64,000 nucleotides of DNA from Anaerolineae bacterium (GTDB lineage Bacteria > Chloroflexota > Anaerolineae > Anaerolineales > Villigracilaceae): NCBI GenBank assembly GCA_018645405.1, contig JABGOQ010000044.1, positions 1-64,000 on the forward strand. Direction: 5' to 3'. Below the pieces are notes generated by a model that was not told the origin of the DNA, searched no databases, and saw only the letters and a program-made list of their open reading frames with translations. The translations under genes and the position numbers were made by a program. Every line of letters begins with the position of its first letter. The stretch's first letter is position 1. Below, one piece after another: positions 35,834 through 45,133 of this stretch.

Positions 35834-35858
35834 GCGATTGTGTTAGCGTGAGTTTTAG

Positions 35859-35884
35859 CCCCCTATTTCACATGAAATAGGGGG
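35859..35884. repeat. 12-bp perfect inverted repeat
   Basis: CCCCCTATTTCA and TGAAATAGGGGG are separated by two bases. It lies upstream of the gntR promoter in a 400-bp gap without genes. The following bases up to 36138 hold a short stretch (GCAAGCCCAAATCACGGGTG, 35999-36018) that resembles a fragment of the dispersed repeat family. Confidence 0.5.
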
Positions 35885-36138
35885 ATGAGGACCCCCAATC
35901 CATTCATTTGGCGGAGGCGTTACACAGTCTATGTGGGTAGAAGGGGTGATGTTTTAACGGTAAAGAATTTGGGGAGAAATGATGCTGGAAAATGGCAGGC
36001 AAGCCCAAATCACGGGTGATTCACAATTCCGATTAATCTAAAATTAGTGCTTACTGTTAAGGGCAGGGTATACTAAACTTCTAATAATGAGTTTCTTTTC
36101 ATGTTTTCTGTGTGGTAATTAGAATTGGAGAAAATATT

Positions 36139-37317
36139 ATGAACTTTGACAAATATATTGACCGAAACGAATACCCAACCATGAAGTGGAGCAAGGATTT
36201 CTTGACAGAACATTTTGGTAATGCAGATGCGATCCCTATGTCGGTGGCGGATATGGATTTCAAGGCACCTGCGACTGTGATAGAAAGCCTGAAAAAGCGC
36301 GTTGAGCATGGCATTTACGGTTACGAAGGGAAACCAGAGAGTTATTTCACCGCCTTAGAAGAATGGTATCAAAATCGGCACGGATGGAGAATTGCTCGAG
36401 AGCATATTGAACCGTGCCCGTCTATTTTGAATGCTGTTTCGATTTTGATCAATCAACATTCAGAGGAAGGTGATGGTGTTATTTTACAATCTCCAGTTTT
36501 CTTTGAATTCCGTATGGTGGTCAAAAGTAACGATAGGGTAGTGGCGAAGAATCCTCTTAAGTTAGTTGATGGAAAATATCAAATTGATTTTGATGATTTA
36601 GAAGCCAAAGCTACCGACCCCAAGAATAAAGTGCTGATTTTATGTAACCCGCATAATCCTGTTGGCAGAGTTTGGACAAAAGCTGAACTGGAAGAAATCG
36701 CAGAAATTTGCAAATGCCATAATGTTTTTGTGATAGCCGATGAAATCCATGGTGATTTTGCTCTGCCTCCTTATCGCTATACGCCCTATCTGACTATTTC
36801 TGAAAACGCAGCCCAGAATTCTGCTGCTTGTCTTTCACCAGCAAAGACATTCAATATCGCTGGGGCGGTGGATGCAATCACGATTATCCCTAATGAAACA
36901 CATCGCCATAATTTCCACAATTTTGCACATCGTTACCAGATTAACAAAGTTAATGTATTTGCTTCGGCTGCAATCGAGTCGGCCTATATAGAAGGAGGCG
37001 ATTGGTTGGACGCCTTGTTGGTTTACCTACAAGGAAATATTGATTTGATTCAAAACTTTTTAGAAAGCAACGATATTGATATCTCGTTGATCAAGCCTGA
37101 AGGATCATTTTTAGTCTGGCTGGATTTCAGAGAGCTAGGTTTGGATGTCAAAGAACTGCAGAAATTCCTTGCCCAAGAAGCCCAAATTGCCCTTTCCCCG
37201 GGATACTGGTTTGGACGAGAAGGAGCAGGCTTTGCGCGCATGACAATTGCTTGCCCACGAGAAATACTTCAGCGTGCGCTTGATAATTTGGCAGAGGCTG
37301 TCAAAAAGCTTTCTTAA
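36139..37317 (+). CDS. Class I/II aminotransferase, PatB/MalY (cystathionine beta-lyase-like)
   Basis: 392 residues from the ATG at 36139, preceded by GGAG; an in-frame start at 36112 is less likely. Features of the MalY/PatB group are MSVADMDFKAP, the Tyr-rich YGYEGKPESYF, ILCNPHNPVGRVWT, Asp in IADEIHGDFAL, and Schiff-base Lys in SPAKTFNIAG. The C-terminal Arg is in FARMTIACPR. The likely reaction is a PLP-dependent C-S beta-lyase or a transaminase. It is flanked by a strong terminator and is probably monocistronic. Confidence 0.85.
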   Translation: MNFDKYIDRNEYPTMKWSKDFLTEHFGNADAIPMSVADMDFKAPATVIESLKKRVEHGIYGYEGKPESYFTALEEWYQNRHGWRIAREHIEPCPSILNAVSILINQHSEEGDGVILQSPVFFEFRMVVKSNDRVVAKNPLKLVDGKYQIDFDDLEAKATDPKNKVLILCNPHNPVGRVWTKAELEEIAEICKCHNVFVIADEIHGDFALPPYRYTPYLTISENAAQNSAACLSPAKTFNIAGAVDAITIIPNETHRHNFHNFAHRYQINKVNVFASAAIESAYIEGGDWLDALLVYLQGNIDLIQNFLESNDIDISLIKPEGSFLVWLDFRELGLDVKELQKFLAQEAQIALSPGYWFGREGAGFARMTIACPREILQRALDNLAEAVKKLS

Positions 37318-37335
37318 ACTCCTTCATGAAGCAAA

Positions 37336-37369
37336 AAACACTTCCTGTTTTGCAGGAAGTGTTTTTTTG
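37336..37369 (+). terminator. Terminator after the PatB-like gene
   Basis: ACACTTCCTG and CAGGAAGTGT form a 10-bp stem, extended by A-T pairs, followed by a run of T. Confidence 0.8.
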
Positions 37370-37413
37370 TATTTATATATGATGCTTTAGGCTACTACTG
37401 ATACACGTGGTCT

Positions 37414-37527
37414 AAATTTATACCCGTATATTTGATTTATACCGCGCTAGGCAGGTAACTGTGATGGTGTAAGGAAAAAAACCGCGCCCCAATCTTTCAT
37501 ATTGGCGATGTAATCACAAGGGAACCC
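37414..37527. repeat. Two-part dispersed repeat, copy 1
   Basis: A 58-base block starting AAATTTATACCCGTATATTT and a 27-base block ATATTGGCGATGTAATCACA plus GGGAAC recur almost unchanged at 46452-46578, with one mismatch. The spacer between blocks differs in length and sequence. It may be a remnant of a mobile element, since no gene is seen inside. Confidence 0.7.
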
Positions 37528-37574
37528 TTTCTTAGCTTTGCCTCGACAAGTGTATGTTCGCAATTCAGGCGTCT

Positions 37575-37646
37575 TGCCATAAAATGGCCAACATTAATTC
37601 GACTTATCTGTCCCAGATCAAAGATCGCACTCCGAGTGGGCAAAGG
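37575..37646 (-). pseudogene. Fragment of a second NAD(P)-binding protein gene
   Basis: These 72 bases align with 38212-38283 in the intact gene at roughly 56 positions. Minus-strand translation gives SAIFDLGQISRINVGHFMA, matching SAVFDPGQTSRINVGHFMA near the C terminus of that gene. Nothing else of the copy remains. Confidence 0.75.
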
Positions 37647-37672
37647 ATTCTCTTCATAATGACACCTCTATC

Positions 37673-38059
37673 CTAGCCTTCAGTATTACGCCATTTCCAC
37701 GCAATCCCGATGATGAGCAGCAGGCATAGAACTTCTATAGTCGCGATGAAAATATAGTGCGGATATGGTGAGCCGCCGCCTACAACAAATAAAATAGTCA
37801 TTATGCCTACGATGATATTAGCCCAGCGATTTGCTTTATATTTCAATATTCCTGATAGGAAAATCATAATAATCGAAATTTCCATCATAATTGCACCGCC
37901 CAACATAAGTTGAGTGATGGGTGTCTCTCCTGCAAATTTCGCCAATTCATCTAAGGTGCCGGGGATATATAGTGAAAGAATATCTGCCTTCAGCATATTG
38001 ATCATCACAACAATCCATAATGTGGAAAGTAAAGTTTTTGTGTCTTTCATGGTCTTCAT
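37673..38059 (-). CDS. Small four-helix membrane protein (DUF6326-like)
   Basis: 128 residues with four hydrophobic segments at about 11-31, 48-68, 76-95 and 100-121. The start region KTLLSTLWIVVMINMLKADILSLYIPG and the middle MMEISIIMIFLSGILKYKANRW are typical of a small uncharacterised membrane family. It is followed by the NAD(P)-binding protein gene on the same strand upstream. No function can be assigned. Confidence 0.65.
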   Translation of the reverse strand: MKTMKDTKTLLSTLWIVVMINMLKADILSLYIPGTLDELAKFAGETPITQLMLGGAIMMEISIIMIFLSGILKYKANRWANIIVGIMTILFVVGGGSPYPHYIFIATIEVLCLLLIIGIAWKWRNTEG

Positions 38060-38134
38060 TTTGTTTCGCCTTTTTTGAATAATATAGTAAGTTTTATTGA
38101 ACAGTCTCTAGAGCATAGATGGGGACAACTGTGA

Positions 38135-38863
38135 TTACTCCGAAACCTTGTTATAGATGACAGGCATTTGTCCCTTCCACTTTTGCCAAATACTATCCTC
38201 GGTGATCAAGTCTGCCATAAAGTGACCAACATTAATTCGACTGGTCTGTCCTGGGTCAAAGACAGCGCTGCGAATAGGTGAGGGGTGTACGTCATATGCA
38301 GTGACTTCGGTCTCATCAATCAAACCATCAGGGCGAACAGCAACCCACTCAACCAAATGATCTTTTGAACCAATTTGGGTTCTCAGGTAGTCCGCAGCCT
38401 GCTCATTGTCTACATGAGGGGGCAATAGAAGGCGTATCAGTCCAATAACACATTTTTGAGCAAAGGAAACTGGTTCATTGAGATCACGGTTGCTGTTCGC
38501 CGTGGTATTCATAAGCACAAATTTAATCGACTCGTGAGGAGTATTTGCCTTGATAGCGCCACATAATCGGCGAGCCACATCGGTTACAAGTTTTCGTGGG
38601 TGACCAAACATTCCCTTAAAGTCTATGTTATGCCCTAGACATGACGCCACCGCATTACATCCCTGAACGTGCTGGGCTAATTCAGCATCACTTAGATCCA
38701 GGATACTGGCATGAATCACAGACAAGTTCTCATGATTCCTGATGGCTGCGGGCAACTTTTTAGGTGATCGCACGATCACCTTCACACTTTGTCCGCGATT
38801 AAGAAGTTCTTCTGTAAGCAAGCGGCCAGTTGCTCCACTTGCTCCAACGATAAGTATATTCAT
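38135..38863 (-). CDS. NAD(P)-binding oxidoreductase-like protein (atypical SDR/NmrA)
   Basis: 242 residues. The N-terminal Rossmann motif ILIVGASGATGRLLTEELL has the GASGATG loop of atypical short-chain dehydrogenases, followed by VKVIVRSPKKLP, which favours NADP. A Ser-Tyr-Lys triad is not apparent, as in NmrA-type sensors and flavin-reductase-like members. A decayed C-terminal copy lies at 37575-37646. Its partner genes are small membrane proteins; the role is unknown. Confidence 0.75.
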   Translation of the reverse strand: MNILIVGASGATGRLLTEELLNRGQSVKVIVRSPKKLPAAIRNHENLSVIHASILDLSDAELAQHVQGCNAVASCLGHNIDFKGMFGHPRKLVTDVARRLCGAIKANTPHESIKFVLMNTTANSNRDLNEPVSFAQKCVIGLIRLLLPPHVDNEQAADYLRTQIGSKDHLVEWVAVRPDGLIDETEVTAYDVHPSPIRSAVFDPGQTSRINVGHFMADLITEDSIWQKWKGQMPVIYNKVSE

Positions 38864-38890
38864 TTTTTTCCTCTATTTGATTTAATTAGT

Positions 38891-39829
38891 TTAGGCAGAT
38901 TCAAGCGTACGTTTATTCCGCGCTTCGACATTTACACCCATAATCAAAAGCCACAAAGTAAGTCCAAATTCTGCAATAAATCCAAGCGGATAGCTCACGT
39001 AGGTTATTGCGTTGAAGCCCGGGAAAAGGAAGAACTGAAGAGAAGTCATCAGCCAGGTAACGCAATGAACCATCAGTACGATGCCCAAAACTTTGGGAAG
39101 GAAGCCCGACTTGAAAACCAAATAACCAAGCGGAAAGAGCCAGGCTCCATAAAATATCTGGGCGATCATGAACCCATTTTTGTATAAATTTAGAAATAAC
39201 ATTGCCAGGGCTTGCAGTTGATCAGTCTGGAACACTTTCAAGTAATCAGTGCCATTCAAAAGCAGTTGGCTGGCAAAGAGAAAAAGATCACTGAAAGATT
39301 GGATAGCAACACCACCCAGATTTAATAACAAGAAGAGCAAAGCAAGGTCTTTATTAACCGGTTTTAACAACCCATATAAAGCCCAAGCCGTCAAAAAAAA
39401 CAGCACAGCCGCGAGCAGATCGCTCATAATACCGATACGAAATTGCCACTCAGAAGCCATAATATTTTGGGCTGTTGCTGCGGCATCTCCGAATATAATA
39501 ATTTTAGAACGACCAAATACATCTGCGAAGATGTGAATTACGAAGTAAATAAGATACAGGAATCCAGCCGTTCTTGCAGTTTTTTTAATTTCTTTGGTTT
39601 TCAAGGTGTTTTCTCCTTTTTCTTGTGGGTTGACCGAAATGATGGTCAATCCCAGATTGCGAATCTTTTGAAACACACCATGCAACGCTGCCTGATCTAC
39701 AATGACACCACTCAAAATGGTGTTGCTATCATCAGTCTGAGTGATGGTTAAACCATCAAACCAATCTTGCCAGCGGTTATCTAAATGCCCCTTGATCTTG
39801 ATGTGGTAGTGAGTGCCTTCGTTCGTCAT
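38891..39829 (-). CDS. DUF4386 membrane protein fused to an N-terminal small domain
   Basis: 312 residues from the ATG at 39829; a TTG 10 codons upstream is less likely. Residues 1-70 form a soluble beta-alpha domain (HYHIKIKGHLDNRWQDWFDG, LSGVIVDQAALHGVF, IRNLGLTIISVN) that resembles a widespread stand-alone small protein. Residues about 85-300 are a DUF4386 membrane region of six or seven helices, including AGFLYLIYFVIHIFADVFG. The fusion suggests that the small domain acts together with the membrane protein. A MalT-like regulator lies upstream. Confidence 0.7.
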   Translation of the reverse strand: MTNEGTHYHIKIKGHLDNRWQDWFDGLTITQTDDSNTILSGVIVDQAALHGVFQKIRNLGLTIISVNPQEKGENTLKTKEIKKTARTAGFLYLIYFVIHIFADVFGRSKIIIFGDAAATAQNIMASEWQFRIGIMSDLLAAVLFFLTAWALYGLLKPVNKDLALLFLLLNLGGVAIQSFSDLFLFASQLLLNGTDYLKVFQTDQLQALAMLFLNLYKNGFMIAQIFYGAWLFPLGYLVFKSGFLPKVLGIVLMVHCVTWLMTSLQFFLFPGFNAITYVSYPLGFIAEFGLTLWLLIMGVNVEARNKRTLESA

Positions 39830-39926
39830 GCCTATAATATAGACGAATAGGCGCGACAAAACCCCACATGAAATTGTGGTTAAAGGGATAAAAAGATGTA
39901 GTTTAGGAGGGGGAATTGCAGGAATT

Positions 39927-42542
39927 CTAAATCAGATTGATTTCTTTTGCTTTGGCGATAGCCAGCGTGCGTTTATTAACCTCTAGTTTTCTGTAAATAT
40001 TTTTAGTGTGGTATAGCGCAGTGTTAAGACTAATAACTAACTGCTCGGCAATCTCTTTATTTTTCAAGCCAGCAGCGATGAGAGTCAAAACTTCTAGTTC
40101 GCGCTTGCTGAGGGGATCAACTAATTCTTGTGATGGGGGTGGCTCAGAAATCTCAAATGCAGCCAGCAACTTTCTTGCATAGTCAGGCATAATCCCCTGA
40201 GCAGCTACTTCGGATAATAATTGCACCATCGGTAATCCTTCATCAACAAAAACACGGATGAAACCGTTCGGTTCTGCCAATTCCATTGCTTTTTCTAGGA
40301 GTTGGATTGCCTCATCTGTTTTGCCACACTCATGATGGGCGACCGCCTGTAGAATTATAACCTTGAGATATTTATCCGCTTCGCTCTTGATTTCAACTTG
40401 CTTGCCCAGTGGACGCAACACTGCCAGAGCAGCAGACGCCTCTCCTCGTGCCAAATATACCTGTGCTTGGCTGACAGGAAGTTCGTGCTTCTCAGCCAGA
40501 TCAGCAGCTTCCGGTAGATTACCCTGCTTAAGCAAGGTAATCACTTGAGTGGTAATAACCTCAGACATCTGGTACACAAAATTATGCTGCCGCACAGACT
40601 GATAGGCTTTGGCTAAAATCGCAGTCGCACTGGCGACATCTCCTTGACTAAGTTTCAGGCGAGCAAGAAATACCTCAATGGCAACGGCTCTGTCGATATT
40701 TTCTAATTGCTGCGCCAGTTGGAGACCCTTGTGTGCATATTTTTGTGCGGCATCTGTATCGTTCCATTCGTAGAATATACGGGCTAAGCCAAGATGCGCT
40801 TCGCAGGCAGAGGGTTGCAGCTGATCACCTACCAGCTGTAGCACGCGACGGTAGGTCTGGGATGCCAAGTGGAGCTGATTTTCTGTTTCCTGTACTTGCC
40901 CCAAGCCAATTGAAGCTGATATGTTGACGATGGTATTCCCTGATGCTTGGCTGATAGAAATGGCTTCGGTATAGGCACGGCTGGCTGCAGCACGATCTCC
41001 CTGAAGCTGATAGGCAAGCCCCAGTTTCCAGATAGTAGCAGTGCGGACAGGCAGGTTGTCGGGGTGTAGATACTCCAGAGCGCGCTGTGACTGTGTAATA
41101 ATGGTTTCTATCTGACGTTGGGCAGCAGCCAACAAGGCTCGTATGGCTGCAATATGACCTATCGTATTTCGGGCTATATCGTCTTGCTCGGCACTTTGTA
41201 GGGCTATTTCAGCAGCTTGCAATTTCTCTTCGACGCCGGACATTTGGCCTGTCATGGACAGTGCCGAGGCATACATCACCCATAACGATGGCTTGGCATC
41301 CAGTACCCTTGTTGGTAGTGACTCCAGCCAGCTCAATACAGGGGTGACTGCGCCACGAAAGTGCAGAGGCATTCCGCCTCCTTCCATTAAGCGTGTGGCG
41401 TGCTTAATATCATTGGAGGCAACAGCATGGTGAAAAGCTTCAATCTCCAGACCATTCTCTTCATACCATGCGCTGGCACGTAAGTGCAATTCGTCCACAC
41501 TCGTCCCGTCACCCCCCGTAGGCGGGGAGGCACTCTGGTGCAGGCGTTGACGCAGCAAATCAGCAAAAAGATGATGATAACGATACCAACGCCGCTCGTT
41601 GTCTAGAGGAATAATGAAGAGATTTGTCCGTTCAAGATACGCCAGGGTTTCTTGTCCTGAAATCTCGGAATCAAGCAAAAGTGCATCGCAAAGCGGAGCG
41701 CATAAGCGGTCGAGAATAGATGTGCGTAATAGAAAGTCCTGTATATATTCAGGCTGTTGTTGCAGAACTTCTTCAATCAGATAGTCCAGCACAAAACGGT
41801 GACTGCCTGTAAAAGATTGAATGAAGTTGGTGGCATCTTGCCCCTGCATGGATATTGCTGCCAACTGCAAACCGGCAATCCAACCCTCGGTGCGGGTTTC
41901 CAAGGCGATAATATCTTCTTCTGAGAGATTTAATCCCATTTCCTCGAGAAATGCGGCAGCTTCGGGAGGGGTAAAACGTAAGTCGGTAGTGCGTAATTCG
42001 GTCAATTCGCCTCGGACACGGTACCGAGCTAAAGGTAGAGGGGGATCTTCGCGGGTGATGATGACGAGGTGCATCTGCTTGGGTAGGTGCTCAAGTAGAA
42101 AGGCGAGCGCATCGTCCACTGCTTTGGCATCAACAACATGATAATCATCAAGGACAAGGGTGAAATTGTCCGAGACAGTGGCTATTTCATTGAGCAGGGT
42201 CGTCAGAATTGATTCTGTTGATGATGGTTGAGGGGATTGAAGCATACCCAGTGCCCCTTCTCCAATACTCGGTGCAAGCGTCTGCAAAGCAGCGACGAGG
42301 TAAGTTAGAAAACGCGTGGGGTCGCTATCCCCCTTGTCTAGCGAAAACCAGGCGGCTGGTCGCTCACAGGCAGCAATCCATTCGCTGACCAGCGTGGTTT
42401 TACCAAAGCCTGCCGAGGCGGAGATAAGAGTCAACTTGCGTGCCAACCCAACATTTACTTTTTCAATCAGACGCGGGCGGGTAACAATACCTGAGCGAGG
42501 CAGAGGGATGTAAAGTTTGGTGGCGAGGAGAGGGGTGGGCAT
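39927..42542 (-). CDS. MalT-like LuxR-family transcriptional activator (STAND-type ATPase)
   Basis: 871 residues. It starts with the standard MPTPLLATKLYIPLPRSG; the ORF could begin six codons upstream, but this start is typical. An AAA/STAND ATPase follows with Walker A SASAGFGKTT (about 40-49) and Walker B TLVLDDYHVVD, then winged-helix and TPR-like helical repeats from about 420 to 790. The C-terminal LuxR helix-turn-helix is LSKRELEVLTLIAAGLKNKEIAEQL. Family members are activated by a ligand plus ATP. The inducer and targets are unknown; the minus-strand neighbours downstream (DUF4386, SDR-like) are candidates. Confidence 0.9.
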   Translation of the reverse strand: MPTPLLATKLYIPLPRSGIVTRPRLIEKVNVGLARKLTLISASAGFGKTTLVSEWIAACERPAAWFSLDKGDSDPTRFLTYLVAALQTLAPSIGEGALGMLQSPQPSSTESILTTLLNEIATVSDNFTLVLDDYHVVDAKAVDDALAFLLEHLPKQMHLVIITREDPPLPLARYRVRGELTELRTTDLRFTPPEAAAFLEEMGLNLSEEDIIALETRTEGWIAGLQLAAISMQGQDATNFIQSFTGSHRFVLDYLIEEVLQQQPEYIQDFLLRTSILDRLCAPLCDALLLDSEISGQETLAYLERTNLFIIPLDNERRWYRYHHLFADLLRQRLHQSASPPTGGDGTSVDELHLRASAWYEENGLEIEAFHHAVASNDIKHATRLMEGGGMPLHFRGAVTPVLSWLESLPTRVLDAKPSLWVMYASALSMTGQMSGVEEKLQAAEIALQSAEQDDIARNTIGHIAAIRALLAAAQRQIETIITQSQRALEYLHPDNLPVRTATIWKLGLAYQLQGDRAAASRAYTEAISISQASGNTIVNISASIGLGQVQETENQLHLASQTYRRVLQLVGDQLQPSACEAHLGLARIFYEWNDTDAAQKYAHKGLQLAQQLENIDRAVAIEVFLARLKLSQGDVASATAILAKAYQSVRQHNFVYQMSEVITTQVITLLKQGNLPEAADLAEKHELPVSQAQVYLARGEASAALAVLRPLGKQVEIKSEADKYLKVIILQAVAHHECGKTDEAIQLLEKAMELAEPNGFIRVFVDEGLPMVQLLSEVAAQGIMPDYARKLLAAFEISEPPPSQELVDPLSKRELEVLTLIAAGLKNKEIAEQLVISLNTALYHTKNIYRKLEVNKRTLAIAKAKEINLI

Positions 42543-42769
42543 GCGGATATTATAGTGCAATTGCTTATTATCGTTCCAATACCGATACCCGTCTCACTCG
42601 CTCAACACAGCTTTACGAATATCTGTTTGGGAACACACTTCTGTTTGTCTTTCAAAGGAGATATATATACAGAATTTAATCCTCAAACTGGGTCATCCTA
42701 TTTTAGGAGTTAGCATGCCCCTTCAAAAAATATTCGATGGAATCAAAGGGCTCTACTCGGTAAAAATAG

Positions 42770-42829
42770 TTGACAGAAAATTTGTAATAGTATAGTATTA
42801 GACCGCTCAGTCGAACCATTCGGTCTAAT
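42770..42829 (+). promoter_or_regulatory. Promoter and TetR-type operator of the second exporter
   Basis: TTGACA (42770-42775), a 17-base spacer and TAGTAT (42793-42798) are followed by ATTAGACCG (42797-42805) and CGGTCTAAT (42821-42829), a perfect 9-bp inverted repeat with 15 bases between. The arms start on the -10 element, so repressor binding would block the promoter. Confidence 0.75.
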
Positions 42830-42854
42830 GCTGTAATAAAACAAGGAAAAAGTT

Positions 42855-43472
42855 ATGCCGCGACCACGATTTAAGAAATTATCTCCTGAAAAGCGCGAAC
42901 AGATACTGGAAACGGCTGCTAAAGAATTTGCCGCTCACGGTTACAAAGAGGCTTCCCTCAACAATATTCTGGCAAAAGCGGGAATCAGTAAAGGTGCAGC
43001 TTACTATTATTTTGATAATAAAACAGACTTGTACGTGACAACCGTCACCCGTTACGCCACCGAGCTAATAGAGAGCTTGAATGTTGATTTTGAAGGGTTA
43101 ACAGCCCTTACCTTCTGGCCAGCTCTGCAAACTCTATACGAACAACAATTCACCCAGTTCGCAGAACGCCCGTGGGTCTTTGGCGTTGTCAAATCCGATA
43201 GACCGATAGACAGGGATGCTCTCTCTAATACGCAACTAGGCGACTATTCGCAAGACGCGGAAGGTATGCTTGAAAGTATTTTGCATCAAGGCATGGCATT
43301 GGGCGTTGTACGTACCGATTTACCAGATGAACTACTATTCAGTTTGGTAGTGGCACTGGATGATGCCCATGATAAATGGTTGCTCAACCAGATGCCAACC
43401 ATGACAGAAAAAGCACTGCAAGCGGCCGCAGGGCAAATGATCAACCTGTTACAAAGCCTATTATCCCCTTAA
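42855..43472 (+). CDS. TetR/AcrR-family transcriptional repressor
   Basis: 205 residues. The N-terminal helix-turn-helix (about 10-57) reads KEFAAHGYKEASLNNILAKA and GISKGAAYYYFDNKTDLY, a textbook TetR_N domain. The start at 42855 has AAGGAAAAAG upstream. It precedes an ATPase and two permease genes, whose transcription it probably controls through the operator at 42797-42829. Confidence 0.88.
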   Translation: MPRPRFKKLSPEKREQILETAAKEFAAHGYKEASLNNILAKAGISKGAAYYYFDNKTDLYVTTVTRYATELIESLNVDFEGLTALTFWPALQTLYEQQFTQFAERPWVFGVVKSDRPIDRDALSNTQLGDYSQDAEGMLESILHQGMALGVVRTDLPDELLFSLVVALDDAHDKWLLNQMPTMTEKALQAAAGQMINLLQSLLSP

Positions 43473-43484
43473 TTCATCATACAA

Positions 43485-43526
43485 ACAGAAGATCGCTGAA
43501 GGGGAACCTTCTGTCAGTTTTTTTTG
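43485..43526 (+). terminator. Possible attenuator between tetR and the ATPase gene
   Basis: ACAGAAG and CTTCTGT can pair around a 16-base loop, and a run of eight or more T follows after three bases. The stem is short, so partial termination is more likely than full. Confidence 0.5.
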
Positions 43527-43550
43527 TTTCTACATCGAAGTGAAAATCTA

Positions 43551-44408
43551 ATGATTACCGTCGAAAATTTGCAGTACACCTACACGCGGGCAACCATTCC
43601 CGCCGTCAAAAATCTAAACTTCACCATAGAACAGGGCGAGATATTTGGCTTCCTTGGTCCTAGCGGCGCAGGTAAATCCACCACGCAAAAGCTCCTCATC
43701 CGCATGTTGACAGGGTACGAAGGTAAAGCCTCTGTTTTTGGCAAGGATTTAGACCGCTGGGGAAGCGATTATTATGAGCGAATCGGCGTTTCGTTTGAAT
43801 TGCCCAATCATTTTTTGAAATTAACGGCCATTGAAAACCTCGCCTACTTTGGCAGCTTGTACAAGCGTGCTTCTCATTCGCCTCAAGAACTATTAAAAAT
43901 GGTTGGTTTGAGCAATGATGGTGATTTACTGGTTTCGCAATACTCCAAAGGCATGAAAAATCGTCTCACCGTTGCCCGCGCGTTGACCCACAGCCCGGAA
44001 CTGCTCTTTCTCGATGAGCCAACAGCCGGTCTTGATCCCATGAATGCACGACGCATTAAAGAGTTAATCAAAGCGCAGCAAAACGCTGGCAAAACCATCT
44101 TCCTCACCACCCACGATATGACTGTAGCCGATGCGCTCTGTGACCGCGTCGCCTTCATCGTTGATGGTGAAATCAAACTTATCGACGCGCCCAAGCGACT
44201 GAAACTGCAACACGGCTCTCCCACTGTTCGGGTGGAATATCTACACAATGGCGATTCTCGCCCCGTAGAACAGGAGTTTGCGCTGCCCGATTTAGGGCAG
44301 AATGGTTTCGTTAATCTGATACGGCTGCATCCAGTACAAACTATCCATACGCAAGAAGCCACACTGGAAGATGTTTTTATCCAAATCACGGGTAGGAGCT
44401 TGTCATGA
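43551..44408 (+). CDS. ABC exporter ATP-binding protein
   Basis: 285 residues from the ATG at 43551 (a start nine codons upstream has no ribosome binding site). Walker A is GPSGAGKST, the Q-loop is near FELPNHF, the signature is YSKGMKNRLTVARAL, and Walker B is LLFLDEPTAGLD with switch His in LTTHDMT. The C terminus (about 215-285) is the typical DrrA-like accessory domain. The gene overlaps the first permease by 4 bases. Together with its neighbours it resembles fluoroquinolone or antibiotic exporters with one ATPase and two small permeases. Confidence 0.88.
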   Translation: MITVENLQYTYTRATIPAVKNLNFTIEQGEIFGFLGPSGAGKSTTQKLLIRMLTGYEGKASVFGKDLDRWGSDYYERIGVSFELPNHFLKLTAIENLAYFGSLYKRASHSPQELLKMVGLSNDGDLLVSQYSKGMKNRLTVARALTHSPELLFLDEPTAGLDPMNARRIKELIKAQQNAGKTIFLTTHDMTVADALCDRVAFIVDGEIKLIDAPKRLKLQHGSPTVRVEYLHNGDSRPVEQEFALPDLGQNGFVNLIRLHPVQTIHTQEATLEDVFIQITGRSLS

Positions 44409-45097
44409 CTCGACTTATATCAACCATGCGATGGGATATGCGCCTGCAATGGCGCAATGGTTTTTACTACGCCGCCATCGCCATCGTGGTAATGTACTTG
44501 CTCATTTTTAGCCAAATCCCTAAAGATAATCTAACTTGGCTGTTGCCGCTCATGCTCATAGGCAATATGATTATTGGTACATTTTATTTCATAGGCGGGT
44601 TGGTTTTATTGGAAAGAGGCGAAGGTTCTCTGGAAGCCCGCGTCATTACTCCGTTGCGACCAATCGAATATATTATTTCTAAAGTAGCGACGCTTTCTGG
44701 GCTGGCCCTTCTGGAAAGCGGTCTGATTATTATCATTTCATACGGGTTGGATGTGAACTGGCTCGCTTTGTTGGCTGGTGTGGTGGAAATAGCCGTTTTC
44801 TTTTGTCTAGTCGGCTTCATCATTGTGGTACGGTACGATTCCATTAACGAATATCTGCTGCCGTCTATTCTTTACACCATGCTCATTTGCCTACCTCTGG
44901 TGTCGTATCTGGCTGGATGGGAGCATTGGCTGCTCTATCTACATCCCACGCAAGCAACGTTAATGCTACTCAAAGGCGCGTGGCAACCCCTGCTCTGGTG
45001 GAAAACAGCTTACGCTCTCATCTATCCTGGCCTCTGGATAGCGTGGCTTATCCGCCTTAGCCTACGCGCTTTTCATCGCTTTGTTATCACGAAGTAA
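44405..45097 (+). CDS. ABC exporter permease 1
   Basis: 230 residues with six hydrophobic segments from about residue 18 to 220 (for example FYYAAIAIVVMYLLIF and LLPLMLIGNMIIGTFYFIGG). The sequence LLERGEGSLEARVITPLRPIEYIISK is the conserved coupling region of fluoroquinolone-export-type permeases. It is translationally coupled to the ATPase gene and 37 bases from the second permease. It should form a heterodimer with that permease. Confidence 0.85.
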   Translation: MTRLISTMRWDMRLQWRNGFYYAAIAIVVMYLLIFSQIPKDNLTWLLPLMLIGNMIIGTFYFIGGLVLLERGEGSLEARVITPLRPIEYIISKVATLSGLALLESGLIIIISYGLDVNWLALLAGVVEIAVFFCLVGFIIVVRYDSINEYLLPSILYTMLICLPLVSYLAGWEHWLLYLHPTQATLMLLKGAWQPLLWWKTAYALIYPGLWIAWLIRLSLRAFHRFVITK

Positions 45098-45133
45098 GGC
45101 ATCAGTTGATTGGTTATTTTGGAGTAAACGAAT

